From Porites lobata (lineage: Eukaryota > Cnidaria > Anthozoa > Scleractinia > Poritidae): DNA of 64,000 bases. The position numbers and the translations under genes are program-made. A model generated the notes under the pieces. The model had not been told where the DNA came from and did no database searches. It worked only from the letters and a program-made list of their open reading frames with translations. Location: positions 1,418,501 through 1,482,500 of the forward strand of contig CALNXK010000032.1 in NCBI GenBank assembly GCA_942486035.1, written 5' to 3'. Positions 33,431-43,667 of the stretch are shown one piece after another (the first letter of the stretch is position 1; each line of letters opens with the position of its first letter).

Positions 33431-36400
33431 TTCCTAAACCAGACTCCGAACCAGGTCAAGAGCTACAAGGGCAAAAACTGAAACTCAAAGCAAAAGAAAA
33501 GCTCTCTGGAGATGACCAAGCATCATTTGTGTCATTTGCGGAGTGGGTAGAGCTCCGCATACAAATCATGGAAGAAGCCAAAGGACAATTGGGTTGGAAA
33601 AAAAATTTGAAGGATCACAAGGGCAAAGGAATGGAGTTCATAGTAGAAGTTTTAATACTAGTTTCAAATAAACAGAATTCATTGTTGACACATGTACACA
33701 AAAACACCCACCTAGGGTGTGCAAAGTCTTATAAGAGTTACCTATACAGAAGATAAAAGAGCTGATTACACGCACACGTCGTTGCCAGCTGCTGGTCATC
33801 ATGGAAAGGAGTGTCATAATGCTACGAAATGTGATGATGGCGGAAGTTTACGTACAGCTACTTGCATGAACATGCTCCAGATAATAGACGAGCCAAGGGC
33901 AGCTACAGGCAAGTGCCCCTCCATTCCACCAGGAGCAACTTAACCTGGAACCTAAAACCTGGCATGATACAGGAACAAACACTAATGTTTCAGCACCGCT
34001 TGACAATTGTGCCCAAGACAAACACAGAAAACTGGGCATGCTGAACATATTTCATTGATAACAAATCCAGCACTGATAAGTAAAAATTGGAGATATACAA
34101 CTTAAGATAAACGCCATGCTAGACTCATGTTTGAAGGGCTCTTTTAATTCGAAGGAAGCCGCTGAAGAACTCCAATTACATGGACAGGCTTTAAACCTAA
34201 CCATTGCTCGAACAGGAAGACCTGAAATCAGGACACGCTCAGGCAGGGTTGAACGGATAGTAACAAACTTAAAACATATGTTTTTAAGTCCTTTGCAAGC
34301 TCATGTTGTTGATAACATTGCTGGAGATACTCTGGCTATCCACTGTTTAGACCTAAATGAAAAAGGCCCCACCTTCGCAATTTGCCATTTGATAATGAAA
34401 CAAGAAGGCAAGAGATTGATATCATGATTGGTAGGATCATCCAGTCTTTAATCATGGGTTAAAGGAAGCTTCTAGGTGACAAACCAGATCACTCTGTTGC
34501 GTGACAGACAAATTTGGGTTGGGTGTGCTTTGGTCCCACTGTGGTGGAAGACTTTCGACACAGCTCAGGTTCACATTTCACATGTATGTAGCGCAGCAGT
34601 CAAATTAACAAGCCATCTCTACTTGATGAAAGTTTGTGCATTTTGGGAACTTGAATTCCTAGGAATTAAAGAAAAAGCGGAAGCACTGAGGACAGTTGAA
34701 GAGAGAGCAGTGGTTCCACATGTAGCTGAAAAACTCAAGTTTGAGAATAGGCGATACTGGGTGGAAATGCCATGAAAGGAGTGCAAGCAACATTTAAATA
34801 ACAATTTCGAACGGAGTAGCCCTAACACTACCCAAAAACCACGAGTCCTTTCAGACAAAAGGAACAAAAACTATGAAACATTTAAGTAAGATCTTTAAAG
34901 ATCATGAAAAACAGGCTACCAAGCAGTGGTTCTTACCCCATTTTACAGTCACAAAAGAAGACAGGGTTACAACAAAAGTTCACCTGGTCTTCGATGAGGT
35001 GGTGAAGCATCACAGAAAGATTTTAAGTGATGCCATATTGCCAAAAAGGCCCAGAGCTTCAACGAGACATGAGGAACATCTTAACTCATTTCCACCATGC
35101 ACCTGTAGCTCTTACAAGTGAAATCTCAGAAATGTTCTTGCAAGTGGAATTGCAGAAAGACGACTGCTGGTATCACCAGTTCCTCTGGCACTTCAGGAGA
35201 GCCTGATGTATATGAATTTCAATGCTTGTCCTTTACAAACACTGCCTTGTCATTTTTCAAGCTACGAAAATTATCATTTAATCAACCTGTGGTTTTTTAA
35301 GACTAACCCAAGGAAGATCTATATCAACTATCTGCCCTTGAAATAAACAAAAATGAGCTGCTTAAGACGAAGATCCTTAAAGTCACGTGGGAAGCTAGAA
35401 GAAATGTACTTAACTCTTAAGAACCACCTGATGGTTACAAAACGCCCACCAAGCGAAATGTACTGAGTACTATAGCAAGCCTATACAACCCACTTCAGTT
35501 CCTTGCACCTTATACAGTGAGAGGAAAGATCCTAATGTAAGAAATCTGGGTGGCTGCTATCAGTGGGAAAAAATGGGTATTGGAACTCCCCCAGCCCCAT
35601 TATTAGTGGATGGCGTACCCTTAGAACATTGAGCTGGACCTCTTTTCAAATTCTTCTAACGATGCCTTTGCTTGAGGTGCCGATTTGGTCCACCACTAAT
35701 TTCACAATACCCTGTCTTCATGGTCTAATCGCATCAAAAAGCTGTATCTCCAGTAAAGGCGATACATACATTGTTTACAGGTAGCCATTACGACTAATGC
35801 AGGAGGATCGTGGGGATCGTGAGGTTATCCTTAAGATCTTAAAGCCTCAACTTCAAACCATTTGTTGCTAACAGAGTTGCCGAAATTACAAAAAAGATGA
35901 CAAGTCCTGAGCAGTGGCGACGCATATCAAGAACGATGAACCAGGCAGACTTATCAACAAGAGGTCTTTCTGCCATGGCCCTAGCTGAGAGAGAGGGAGG
36001 GAGGGACCAGTCATCTTTAAAGCGATGCGTCAACCTGGTCAGTGGCACCACCTCTGAGAGAGGAAGCAATGAAGGCTTAACACAATGAAAAATGGACAAC
36101 CAAAAGAACACACAAGACCAAGAACCATACTAGTGCAGGCATCGATCTCAGACCTCAAGCACCTTGTTTGTGTAATTGTACTGGGTGTCTAACTGCAGAC
36201 TTCCTCCTCTCAGGAGAGACATCAGGGAAAGAGACCTTCTGAATCAAGCAGGCCCAAGTCGGGAAGGCCTTCCCTGATGCAGAAAGGAAAGGGTCGCTAG
36301 CTCAACTGAATGAAAAGATGAAAGGAAAGATGGAGATGCTTACTTTGAATGGATAGATGTTGAGCTTCCCTGAGGATCTCCCCTACGACACAAGAACCAA

Positions 36401-36600
36401 ACAGCCAAACAACGACCCTTTGACAACACTAATTATTGTTGATGCGTGTGAGACTTGTCCATGGTTCTGGCATGAAAAATGTGCTAACACAGTAGGGAGT
36501 CATTTCTGGATGATAAAAGAAAGACACAGAGTGAAAAACATTACTGATCGTGTTATGGCGGTCCATTCTTGGCAAATCCAGGACGTGGTAAGACAAGAGC
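33431..36600 (+). pseudogene. BEL/Pao Gag-Pro-RT-IN copy, heavily decayed
   Basis: In order: SFAEWVELRIQIMEEAKGQ (Gag), RRAKGSYRQVPLHSTRSN (after the zinc fingers), MLDSCLKGSFNSKEAAEELQ (protease, active site altered), FWELEFLGIKEKAEA and EKLKFENRRYWVEMP (start of pol), HAPVALTSEISEMFLQVELQ (RT motif A), RVAEITKKMTSPEQWRRISR and TMNQADLSTRGLSAMALAE (RNase H to integrase linker), then SHFWMIKERHRVKNITDR (integrase zinc region). Stops and frameshifts occur throughout. At about 36600 it meets a DIRS-like fragment. Confidence 0.75.
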
Positions 36601-38215
36601 CAAATGCCAGTGCCTCCACTAGAGGCTGGGGAGCAGTATATGGAGCTCAGACAAATGGTCATCTTTAGAGCTTAGACGAACAAACTTTCCACATTAACTA
36701 TTTGGAGCTGAAAGCAGTTTTGTCGGGGTTGAAATCGTGCTTGGCCATGTTCATAGAAAACACATAAGGATTAAGTCTGACAATACAACCACAATGGCAT
36801 ATGTTAAAAACAAGGGGGCAACAATCTGCAGAGTGTGATAGTTTCGCTACGAAAATTTGGCTGTGGTGTACAGAGAGAGACATTTGGCTCAGTGTTTGCC
36901 ACACATCCGGCTCTGCCTGTGTAGATGCTGACACTGAATCTAACCAAATTAACAGTTCAACTGAATGGTCTTTTAACTTGGACGTCTTTTCAGACTTACA
37001 CAAACTGTGGGGTCCATTTGAAATTGACCTGTTTGCATCCAGATTTATATTACAGCTGTTTTGGATAACACGCGACCTGTATTGTCAAAAATGCTTCATG
37101 GTTCTTCTGTTTCCTAAGAGGTCCGCTAAGATGATGAACAGCAGCGTAAAATGCAATCATTTTGTTTGATGTCCCAGAAAAAAATCCAAAGACGTTTTTG
37201 ACATTGCAGGTCGCGCGGTACCCAAAACAGCTGTAAGGTTTCTAGTACTGTGTCATGGGAAACAGACCCTGGTGCTAAATATGTCAATGCCATTTTCATC
37301 AGTTGGAAGGAATACTAATAATAGATACTAATAATACTAATATAAATGAATAAATAACAGAACAGAACAGAAAAGAATAATTTATTACAATTATAGCAAA
37401 ATACCAAAGACTTGCAAAAAAGTAATAGGGACAAGTTTTATAAGAAGTGAGTTTAGGCAGAACTAGGTAACTAGGTAACGTTAGGTTTCTACAAGTATTG
37501 ACAGTTTCTAGTTCCCGTTTGGCAGACACAACCTTGGTTCACCTCTCTCCTTCACCTGTTAGTAGACAACCCTGTTCTTCTCTGAAATCCAAATCATCTC
37601 CTAACACAACCACACGACCTTGTGTTGCATCCCCCTCACAAACAGGTGAAACTGATGGCTTGCACGCTTTCGGGAAAGCCTCCAGCAGAGAAATAAATAA
37701 AAGCTACAGCAAGCCTACAGCGATAATCCTTTTAAAAGTTCTGGTCTGACGGAATGCAAAATCAGTACAAACCATACATCAAACAGTGGATGGATCTATG
37801 ATCCACCTCTCGTTGCCGGTTTAGATTTCCTCGTCACCATCAATACTGCCAGGAATGGCATATCAGCAGTTACTATACCTAAAAATGACATGACCGTTAG
37901 CTGTCATCCACTTGTTTTCCGGGTTTAAGAGAGGTTTTTACAATGACTGCCCACCAATTCCACACAACCAATCAACTTGGAATGTACAACCAGTCTTAAA
38001 TCACCTTTCCTCCCTCCACCCTCCCGAGAAGCTTGATTTAAAATCACTTTCTCCAAAGCTGGTTATGCTGATGGCCCTGGTCTCTGTACAAAAAGGACAA
38101 AGTTTACATATGCTTCACATTGGTTACATGAAAGAGGTGCCTAATGCATTTGAATTCTTGTTCACGGAACATGTCAAACAAAGCACGCCTGGCTATTTGT
38201 CCAGAGCTGAAAATT
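36601..38215 (+). pseudogene. DIRS/Ngaro-like retrotransposon: RNase H and tyrosine recombinase parts
   Basis: ASTRGWGAVYGAQTNGHL, HINYLELKAVLSGLKSC and RIKSDNTTTMAYVKNKGG are the RNase H of DIRS/Ngaro-type elements. LHKLWGPFEIDLFASRF and SWETDPGAKYV follow. After a roughly 190-bp AT-rich foreign stretch (about 37305-37495) the frame continues as a damaged VPRWPTQPWF-like block, then NQSTWNVQPVLNHLSSLHPP and SLSPKLVMLMALVSVQKGQS, the N-terminal part of the tyrosine recombinase. The catalytic end of the recombinase is missing. Confidence 0.75.
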
Positions 38216-39549
38216 AAAGCTGACTAGTATTCCATTTCTATAATTTAGAGATTTTTCGGGTTATTGTGTTTCAGCTTTGTTGTTATACTGTTACTAAGTG
38301 TGTTCATAAGAGCATTATTGGTTAGCATGAAGCGTTTCTCGTTCTTTACTTTTATGAGCGAAACTTTGTTCCTGTAAGGTGTGGGGTTGTTTATGCATAA
38401 ACACCCTGGGTTTCTTTCCTTGTGCGGCTGTCTTAGCTTTAGAGTCTCGTAGGCTCCCTGGGGCAGTGATGACAAGATCACATACCTGCCCAATGTCAAT
38501 ATTGATGTTTGCTGTATCCACCATTTATTCTACTGAGGTTTTAATAGGGATGGCCCTATGACACTACTCCTTTTAGTGGGTGTTTTCTTTGACACTCACA
38601 TTCGTCTGTAAGTACGGACTATGCGCATGCATCTAGCTATCTCACATGATGCCTTGGTGCAGTTTGATGAATCGATAGAATTCTGATCAAACTTCAACTT
38701 AAAAGTAAGTCAAGTTTAATTCGTCAATTATTTAAAAGCTATTTACTCCAAGAAGAAAGCACTGATTTGTCAGACAACATTGACAAAACACTATTGGAGT
38801 AACGAATTAATCAATGGAATTACTTTGTGATTATTTTCATTGTTTGATTGTTTTGGCAATGACCGATATTCAAAGTACAGATTCATTGGTTCACAGATTT
38901 TAGCCAACAATTCTAATTAATTTTTTTTCTATTTCTTTCCACATCAGTTCAAAAATCGCCCGATGGATATGTAAAAATAAGTTGAACAATCACATTCTCA
39001 AAAATTCTTTCAACAAAGAAACATATTTTGGAAAATCCCGACTTCTTACCGTTGACCAACAACACAAGCAGAGTGCCACGCCCTAACCTATGAACCAATA
39101 TGTATTTCACTTTTCGGGCAGCGAGAAAAGACAACTACAAACACCTGGTTTTGCATGCTCAATTGTGTGCCAATAAAAACAAATTTGAAGCCAATCTGGC
39201 AAAGCTGAAACCTTTATTTGGTAACTAAAGTAAGTAAAAAGACCACACAGTAAATGGCTAAAATGCAAGCAGTTAATTTACAGCATAGAACTTCATTCAG
39301 AGGGTATTGGAAATGAACATAACAAAACAACGAACATGATACTTTCTGTTCCCCTCCGCAATGAACCTCTTTTAAAGCTCTAACTGTGAACTAAATAATG
39401 CATTTGGGAGAAAAGTAAGACAGTAGCAAAAATATTAGCCTTCTTGAAGACTTCAAGCATGAATAGAAAATCAGAAGTAACAAAACAATGTCTTGTGATG
39501 AAGTTATGAATATATGAACATCATATATGTGAACTGCAAGGTGAAGAAT
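38216..39549. other. Intronic, no gene recognised
   Basis: Part of the intron between exons 5 and 6. A minus-strand stretch near 38465-38530 has CAG|GTATGT and an upstream AG, but its frames are stopped, so I do not call an exon. Confidence 0.35.
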
Positions 39550-39620
39550 TATGTGAAAGAAGATCATCGCAGTTATAGACGCAACTTGCGTCTATAACTG
39601 CGATCATCTTCTTTCACATA
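39550..39620. repeat. Near-perfect 35-bp-arm hairpin
   Basis: The left arm 39550-39584 (TATGTGAAAGAAGATCATCG, then CAGTTATAGACGCAA) is followed after one base by its reverse complement 39586-39620 with a single mismatch. It is 170 bp downstream, in gene orientation, of the 25-nt microexon. It may be a minimal fold-back element. Confidence 0.85.
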
Positions 39621-39781
39621 AAACAATGTCTATTAGACTGTAACAAGATTAAGTGTCTCAAAATTTCCCCTCCTCAACAGACAGAATGCTGTGGAATAAC
39701 CTATGATACTTTATTTTGCAACTTAGCTCATTTCATGCATCATATACATGTGCACATTACTAACAACACTTAGAACCTTAC

Positions 39782-39806
39782 CTCTTTATCTCTTACAAAG
39801 GCGTTC
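39782..39806 (-). CDS. PLEKHM2: PLEKHM2-like gene, exon 5 (25-nt microexon)
   Basis: The acceptor is TTTCTATCTTTTACTTTGAAG and the donor is AGAG|GTAAGG. The exon begins with one base that completes the last codon of exon 4 and then encodes NAFVRDKE, ending in phase 0 to join exon 6. In PLEKHM2 the corresponding position reads NALV followed by the stretch before TLVSGL, so the match in sequence and place is good. The acceptor AAG is less usual than CAG/TAG. Confidence 0.75.
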
Positions 39807-40088
39807 CTTCAAAGTAAAAGATAGAAATGACAAATATTAGTAAGCTTAACTACTTATCAAAAACCTGGAAATGACTGCAAGCTAAAAACTGGCACACAAA
39901 ATTTTTAGATGCCATTTAATATTCTCCATCAAAACAGCTGCAATGCATCTCATCCCAAAATATACCGTATGGACTGAGAACTTGGCTTATAAGAGGTTTC
40001 TATAACTCCGTATGGCCCTTATGCTTGGTTATCAAGGGGTAGTTTAAATTGCACTATATGCAAAAAATGGTGATTCTACAATACCCAC

Positions 40089-40167
40089 CTTGTATAAAAT
40101 CTTCTGGCAAGCAACTGGTTGTCAACAAACAACCTAATGTAGCTCTCTAACAGGCCATCACTGAATG
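40089..40167 (-). CDS. PLEKHM2: PLEKHM2-like gene, exon 4 (RUN domain)
   Basis: A 79-nt exon with acceptor GTGTGGGTTTTTACAG and donor CAAG|GTGGGT. It starts with two bases, encodes FSDGLLESYIRLFVDNQLLA then RRFYT, and ends with two bases that join exon 5. With an upstream G the first codon is Ala, giving AFSDGLLESYI, which lines up with ALNDGL-type and ALNENSLESYL-type segments of PLEKHM RUN domains. The expected preceding motif RAWLxL is not in exon 3, so one small exon is missing between them. Confidence 0.8.
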
Positions 40168-40429
40168 CTGTAAAAACCCACACACGACCTGACAATGCAA
40201 TGAATGATACAATTATTTGCTAAAAAAAACATAATAATCTGGAAAACAGACTTTTCCAAAATCAATTACATTGACTGTGAAAAAAAAAACTGTTTTGCAT
40301 CAATGGGCCACAGTAATCGTCTTCTTAAGCAAAGGGAGGGTGCACCCCAAGGAAAGACCCACCAGGACACATCTTTTTTTCTTGTTGTGACATCCTTCTT
40401 TACAGTGCCATCTGGTTTCAACTTTTAAA

Positions 40430-43270
40430 AACCATCATTTTTCGAAATTTGCAATAATTTTAACATGATTAAATAGAGCTCATTAAGGACCTTCTTTTAA
40501 AAAAAATTCCAGAAAAAATGTTTTTTCTGTGCAGACTTAAAGTGCAAAAGTTTTTTCTATGCTAATTACTTTAATTGATCGTTACTGTTGAACCAAGCGA
40601 AATCATGGTGTACAAGTATAGTCTTCACTGTTTTTCCCTGGGTTTTGGAAGTGAATGCCTCCAAAGAAGAAAAAAAAGCTTGTCCATTTTCCTCCTCGAC
40701 TCCAAGACAAAAGAAGACGACAAGATCGTTTTGCAAAGATCTACAGTGGGCTTCAAACTTAGCAGAGAGCGACAAGGGCTTCTTATACTACAAGATGACA
40801 AAGCTCCCGAAAAACCCATTGAAACTACAGCGGAATCGAGTTTCATGAGTTTCTTAGCCAGCGGAGCAAGCTTTTTAGGTGGCGAGGCAGGCAAGCAAGC
40901 GACAGGTCCCGCGCCACATAAAAATCAGATGAAGGACTGTTTTGAAAGTCTATTGTAGAGGGAGAGAAGCTTCAAGGAAAACTCTAGGAAGCAGTTTGCT
41001 GCCAGTTTTTCCAGGCAATTAAGCGTCGAACTTTTAGAAAATGTATCAAGTAAAATTAGGCTTGGGTCAACTTGGCTTGTCCGGTGCGAAAATGAAAACT
41101 GCCCGTCGCAAATAACTGATGATGCTTTCCCGACAACAGAAAGGATCGAAAAGAGCAGAGCCTTTGAAATACATTGCTCATCTGTTGTTGGGTTTCGTTT
41201 TTAACCTTTTCCTGCTGTGTCGTTATTGTTGTCCCTTCTCTTTTTCCACTGTTTTCTCGAAATGAAAATCAGGGCAAGTTGAGGGTACGTTTTAATCTCC
41301 AAGTCGGCAACCCGAGAACCAATTTGGCTGAAATTTGGCCAAGTTACTGTCAGATAGTTTTTCTAAAAATCTATGTCTGCGAATTTTAATTTCTTTTTTC
41401 ATTTTTGAGTTAGAGTATTTTTTCCACAGGTAGTGCTAATGATTTGCTACCCCTAACTTCAACTGCTTATAACAAAAGAACAAATGCACTTGACAAAAAT
41501 CTGAGACACGTTTTTTAGTCAGACGTCTTAAGAAGCGAATGTGATCTTAATTGGCTTCTTCCATTTATTTTTGGCTAGCCTGGACTTTATATTTATTTCT
41601 ATTTTATTACTTTGCCACACAGAATAAATTACAAGTAGAATAAAAAAGATAATAAATAGGTTAATTAATATTAAATTTAAAATGAGCATACAACTTGGAA
41701 AGAGTGACTGTGGCTTATTGTGCTAAGCTAGCAGAAAATGTATGGTTTTTGGGGTATTTATTTAGGCATCATCCACCCTCAAGCACCCTCCTTGCGTTGA
41801 TCGGCGGTAGCGCTTTTGCTTTTAATAAATACCCCCATAAACCTTACATTTTCTGAAAGCTTAATAGTTCCAGATTGTTGCTTATTCCTTTTAAAAAATC
41901 AAAATATTAACGCGATTTAGTAATGAGAAGCTTTTTGTGAAAGTGGGTATCAGTGTAAATTTAATTCCAGGCCAGCCAAAAATAAACGGAAGAAGCCAAT
42001 TAAGATCGCATTCGCTTCTTAACAGGTTTGACTAAAAAACCGTGTCTGAGATTTTTGTCAAGTGCGTTTGTTCTTTTGTTATAAGCAGTTGAAGTTAGGG
42101 ATAGTAAATCATTAGCACTTCCTGTGAAAAAACTACTCTAACTCGAAAACGAAAAAAGAAATCAAAATTCGCAGACACGGTTTTTTAGAAAAACTATCCG
42201 ACAGTAAGTTGACCAAATTTCAGCCAAATTGGTTCACGGGTTGCCGACTTGGAGTTTAAAACGTACCCTCAACTTGCCCTGATTTTCATTTCGAGAAAAC
42301 AGTGGAAAAAGAGTTTTGGCGGCGTATTACCCGTGACGAGATTATAACAGATTATAACACCAAAGCTGTCAATGTTGATGCATACCAGAGAAGGGACAAC
42401 AATAGTGACACAGCAGGAAAAGGTTAAAAACGAAACCCGACAACAATTTATTTCAGAGGCTCTGCTCTGTTCGATACTTTCTGTTGTCTAGAGAGCATCA
42501 TTACCTATTTGCGACGGGCAGTTTTCAGCTTCACACCGGGCAAGCCAAGTTGAGCAAAGCCCACTTTTACTCGATACATTTTCTAAAAGTTCGACACTTC
42601 CCTGGAAAAATTGACAACAAACCACTTCCTGGAGTTTTTGTTGAAGCTTCTCTCCCGCTACAATAGACTTTCAAAACAGTCCTTCGTCCGATTTTTATAT
42701 GACGAGGGACCTCTCGCGACTTCGTCGCCCGCCTGACCGCTTCGCGGCCAAAAAAGCTTGCCCCGCTCGCTAAGAAACTCGTTAAACTCGATTCCGCGGT
42801 GGTTTCAATGGTTTTTCAGGAGCTTTGTCATATTTTAGCCATTCTTCTTGATTGTAGTAGTAGCCCCTGTCGCTCTCTGCTAATTTCGAAGCCCACTCTT
42901 TGCAAAACGATTTTGTCATCTTCTTTCGTCTTGTAGTCGTGTACGAAAACGGACAAGCTTTTTTTTCTTGCTTTTTTTTCTTCTTTGGAGGCATTCACTA
43001 ACAAAATCCGGGAAAAACAGTGAGTACTATACTTGTAGACCACGATTTCTGTCAAATTGCGTGATTAGCTTGGTTCAACAGCGACATACGTATCAAGTAT
43101 GACAGGACTTGTCAACGATCAATTAAAATAATTAGCATAGAAAAAACTTTTGCGCTCCATAAGTCTGCACAGAAAAAACATTTTTTCCTGGAATTTTTTT
43201 TCAAAGAAAGGTCTTGATTAGCTCTATTTAATCATTTAAAAATTGCAAATTTCGAAAAATCATGATTTTT
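40430..43270. mobile_element. 2.8-kb palindromic (fold-back) element
   Basis: The left arm (about 40430-41583) and right arm (about 41967-43270) are inverted copies along more than 1.1 kb, with a central spacer of about 380 bp. Examples: CTGTTGAACCAAGC at 40586 against GCTTGGTTCAACAG at 43067, and GAAGCGAATGTGATCTTAAT against its complement at about 42000. Each arm encodes, pointing inward, a basic peptide starting MPPKKKKK then SFCKEWASKLAES, intact only in part (right arm, 42782-42994 on the minus strand). I do not recognise the peptide or the superfamily. Confidence 0.8.
41752..41837. repeat. Small inverted-repeat unit in the palindrome centre
   Basis: It runs from GGGTATTTATT to AATAAATACCC around a core with CACCCTCAAGCACCCTCC. 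The core reappears inverted at about 43287-43348, just outside the right arm, so copies of this unit flank the right arm in opposite orientation. Confidence 0.6.
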
Positions 43271-43667
43271 TACCCTGGATGATACCTTAAAAGCAAAAGC
43301 ACTAGCGCCGATCAACGCGAGGAGGGTGCTTGAGGGTGGATGATACCTTAAGTTTTAAGAAGGATTACAAAAAATATTTGAAAGGTACTGGTATGTGCTG
43401 AAAGAAAAGACAAAGACTAGTATTAATGGCGTTTCATCCTTTTTGATTTACTACCGGGTTTTCTTTTTTTAATGAGTCTTTTGTACCTTGGACAAAATTG
43501 TAAATGTCAACCAATTACTCATTGCCAATTACATAATTGTGCTGATGGTTTTGTTGAAGTTCCATCTCATAATGCTTCTGTCTCAATAAATTTTAGTGTG
43601 TCTGACAAGACACCACTTCATCTCTTTGATAATTCGTAAACGTTTTCCTTCTTTAGGAGTTAACAAC
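43271..43667. other. Flank of the palindrome, no gene
   Basis: It contains the inverted copy of the small central unit (43287-43348) and AT-rich DNA up to the target-site duplication of the L1-Tx1 insertion. Confidence 0.4.

Noticed and set aside
38245..38530. Minus-strand segment with CAG|GTATGT as an exon
   Set aside because: Reading frames through the would-be exon contain stops and none matches the phase of the gene.
42484..42666. Short plus-strand frame inside the palindrome
   Set aside because: Antisense to the repeated arm sequence and not conserved in the other arm.
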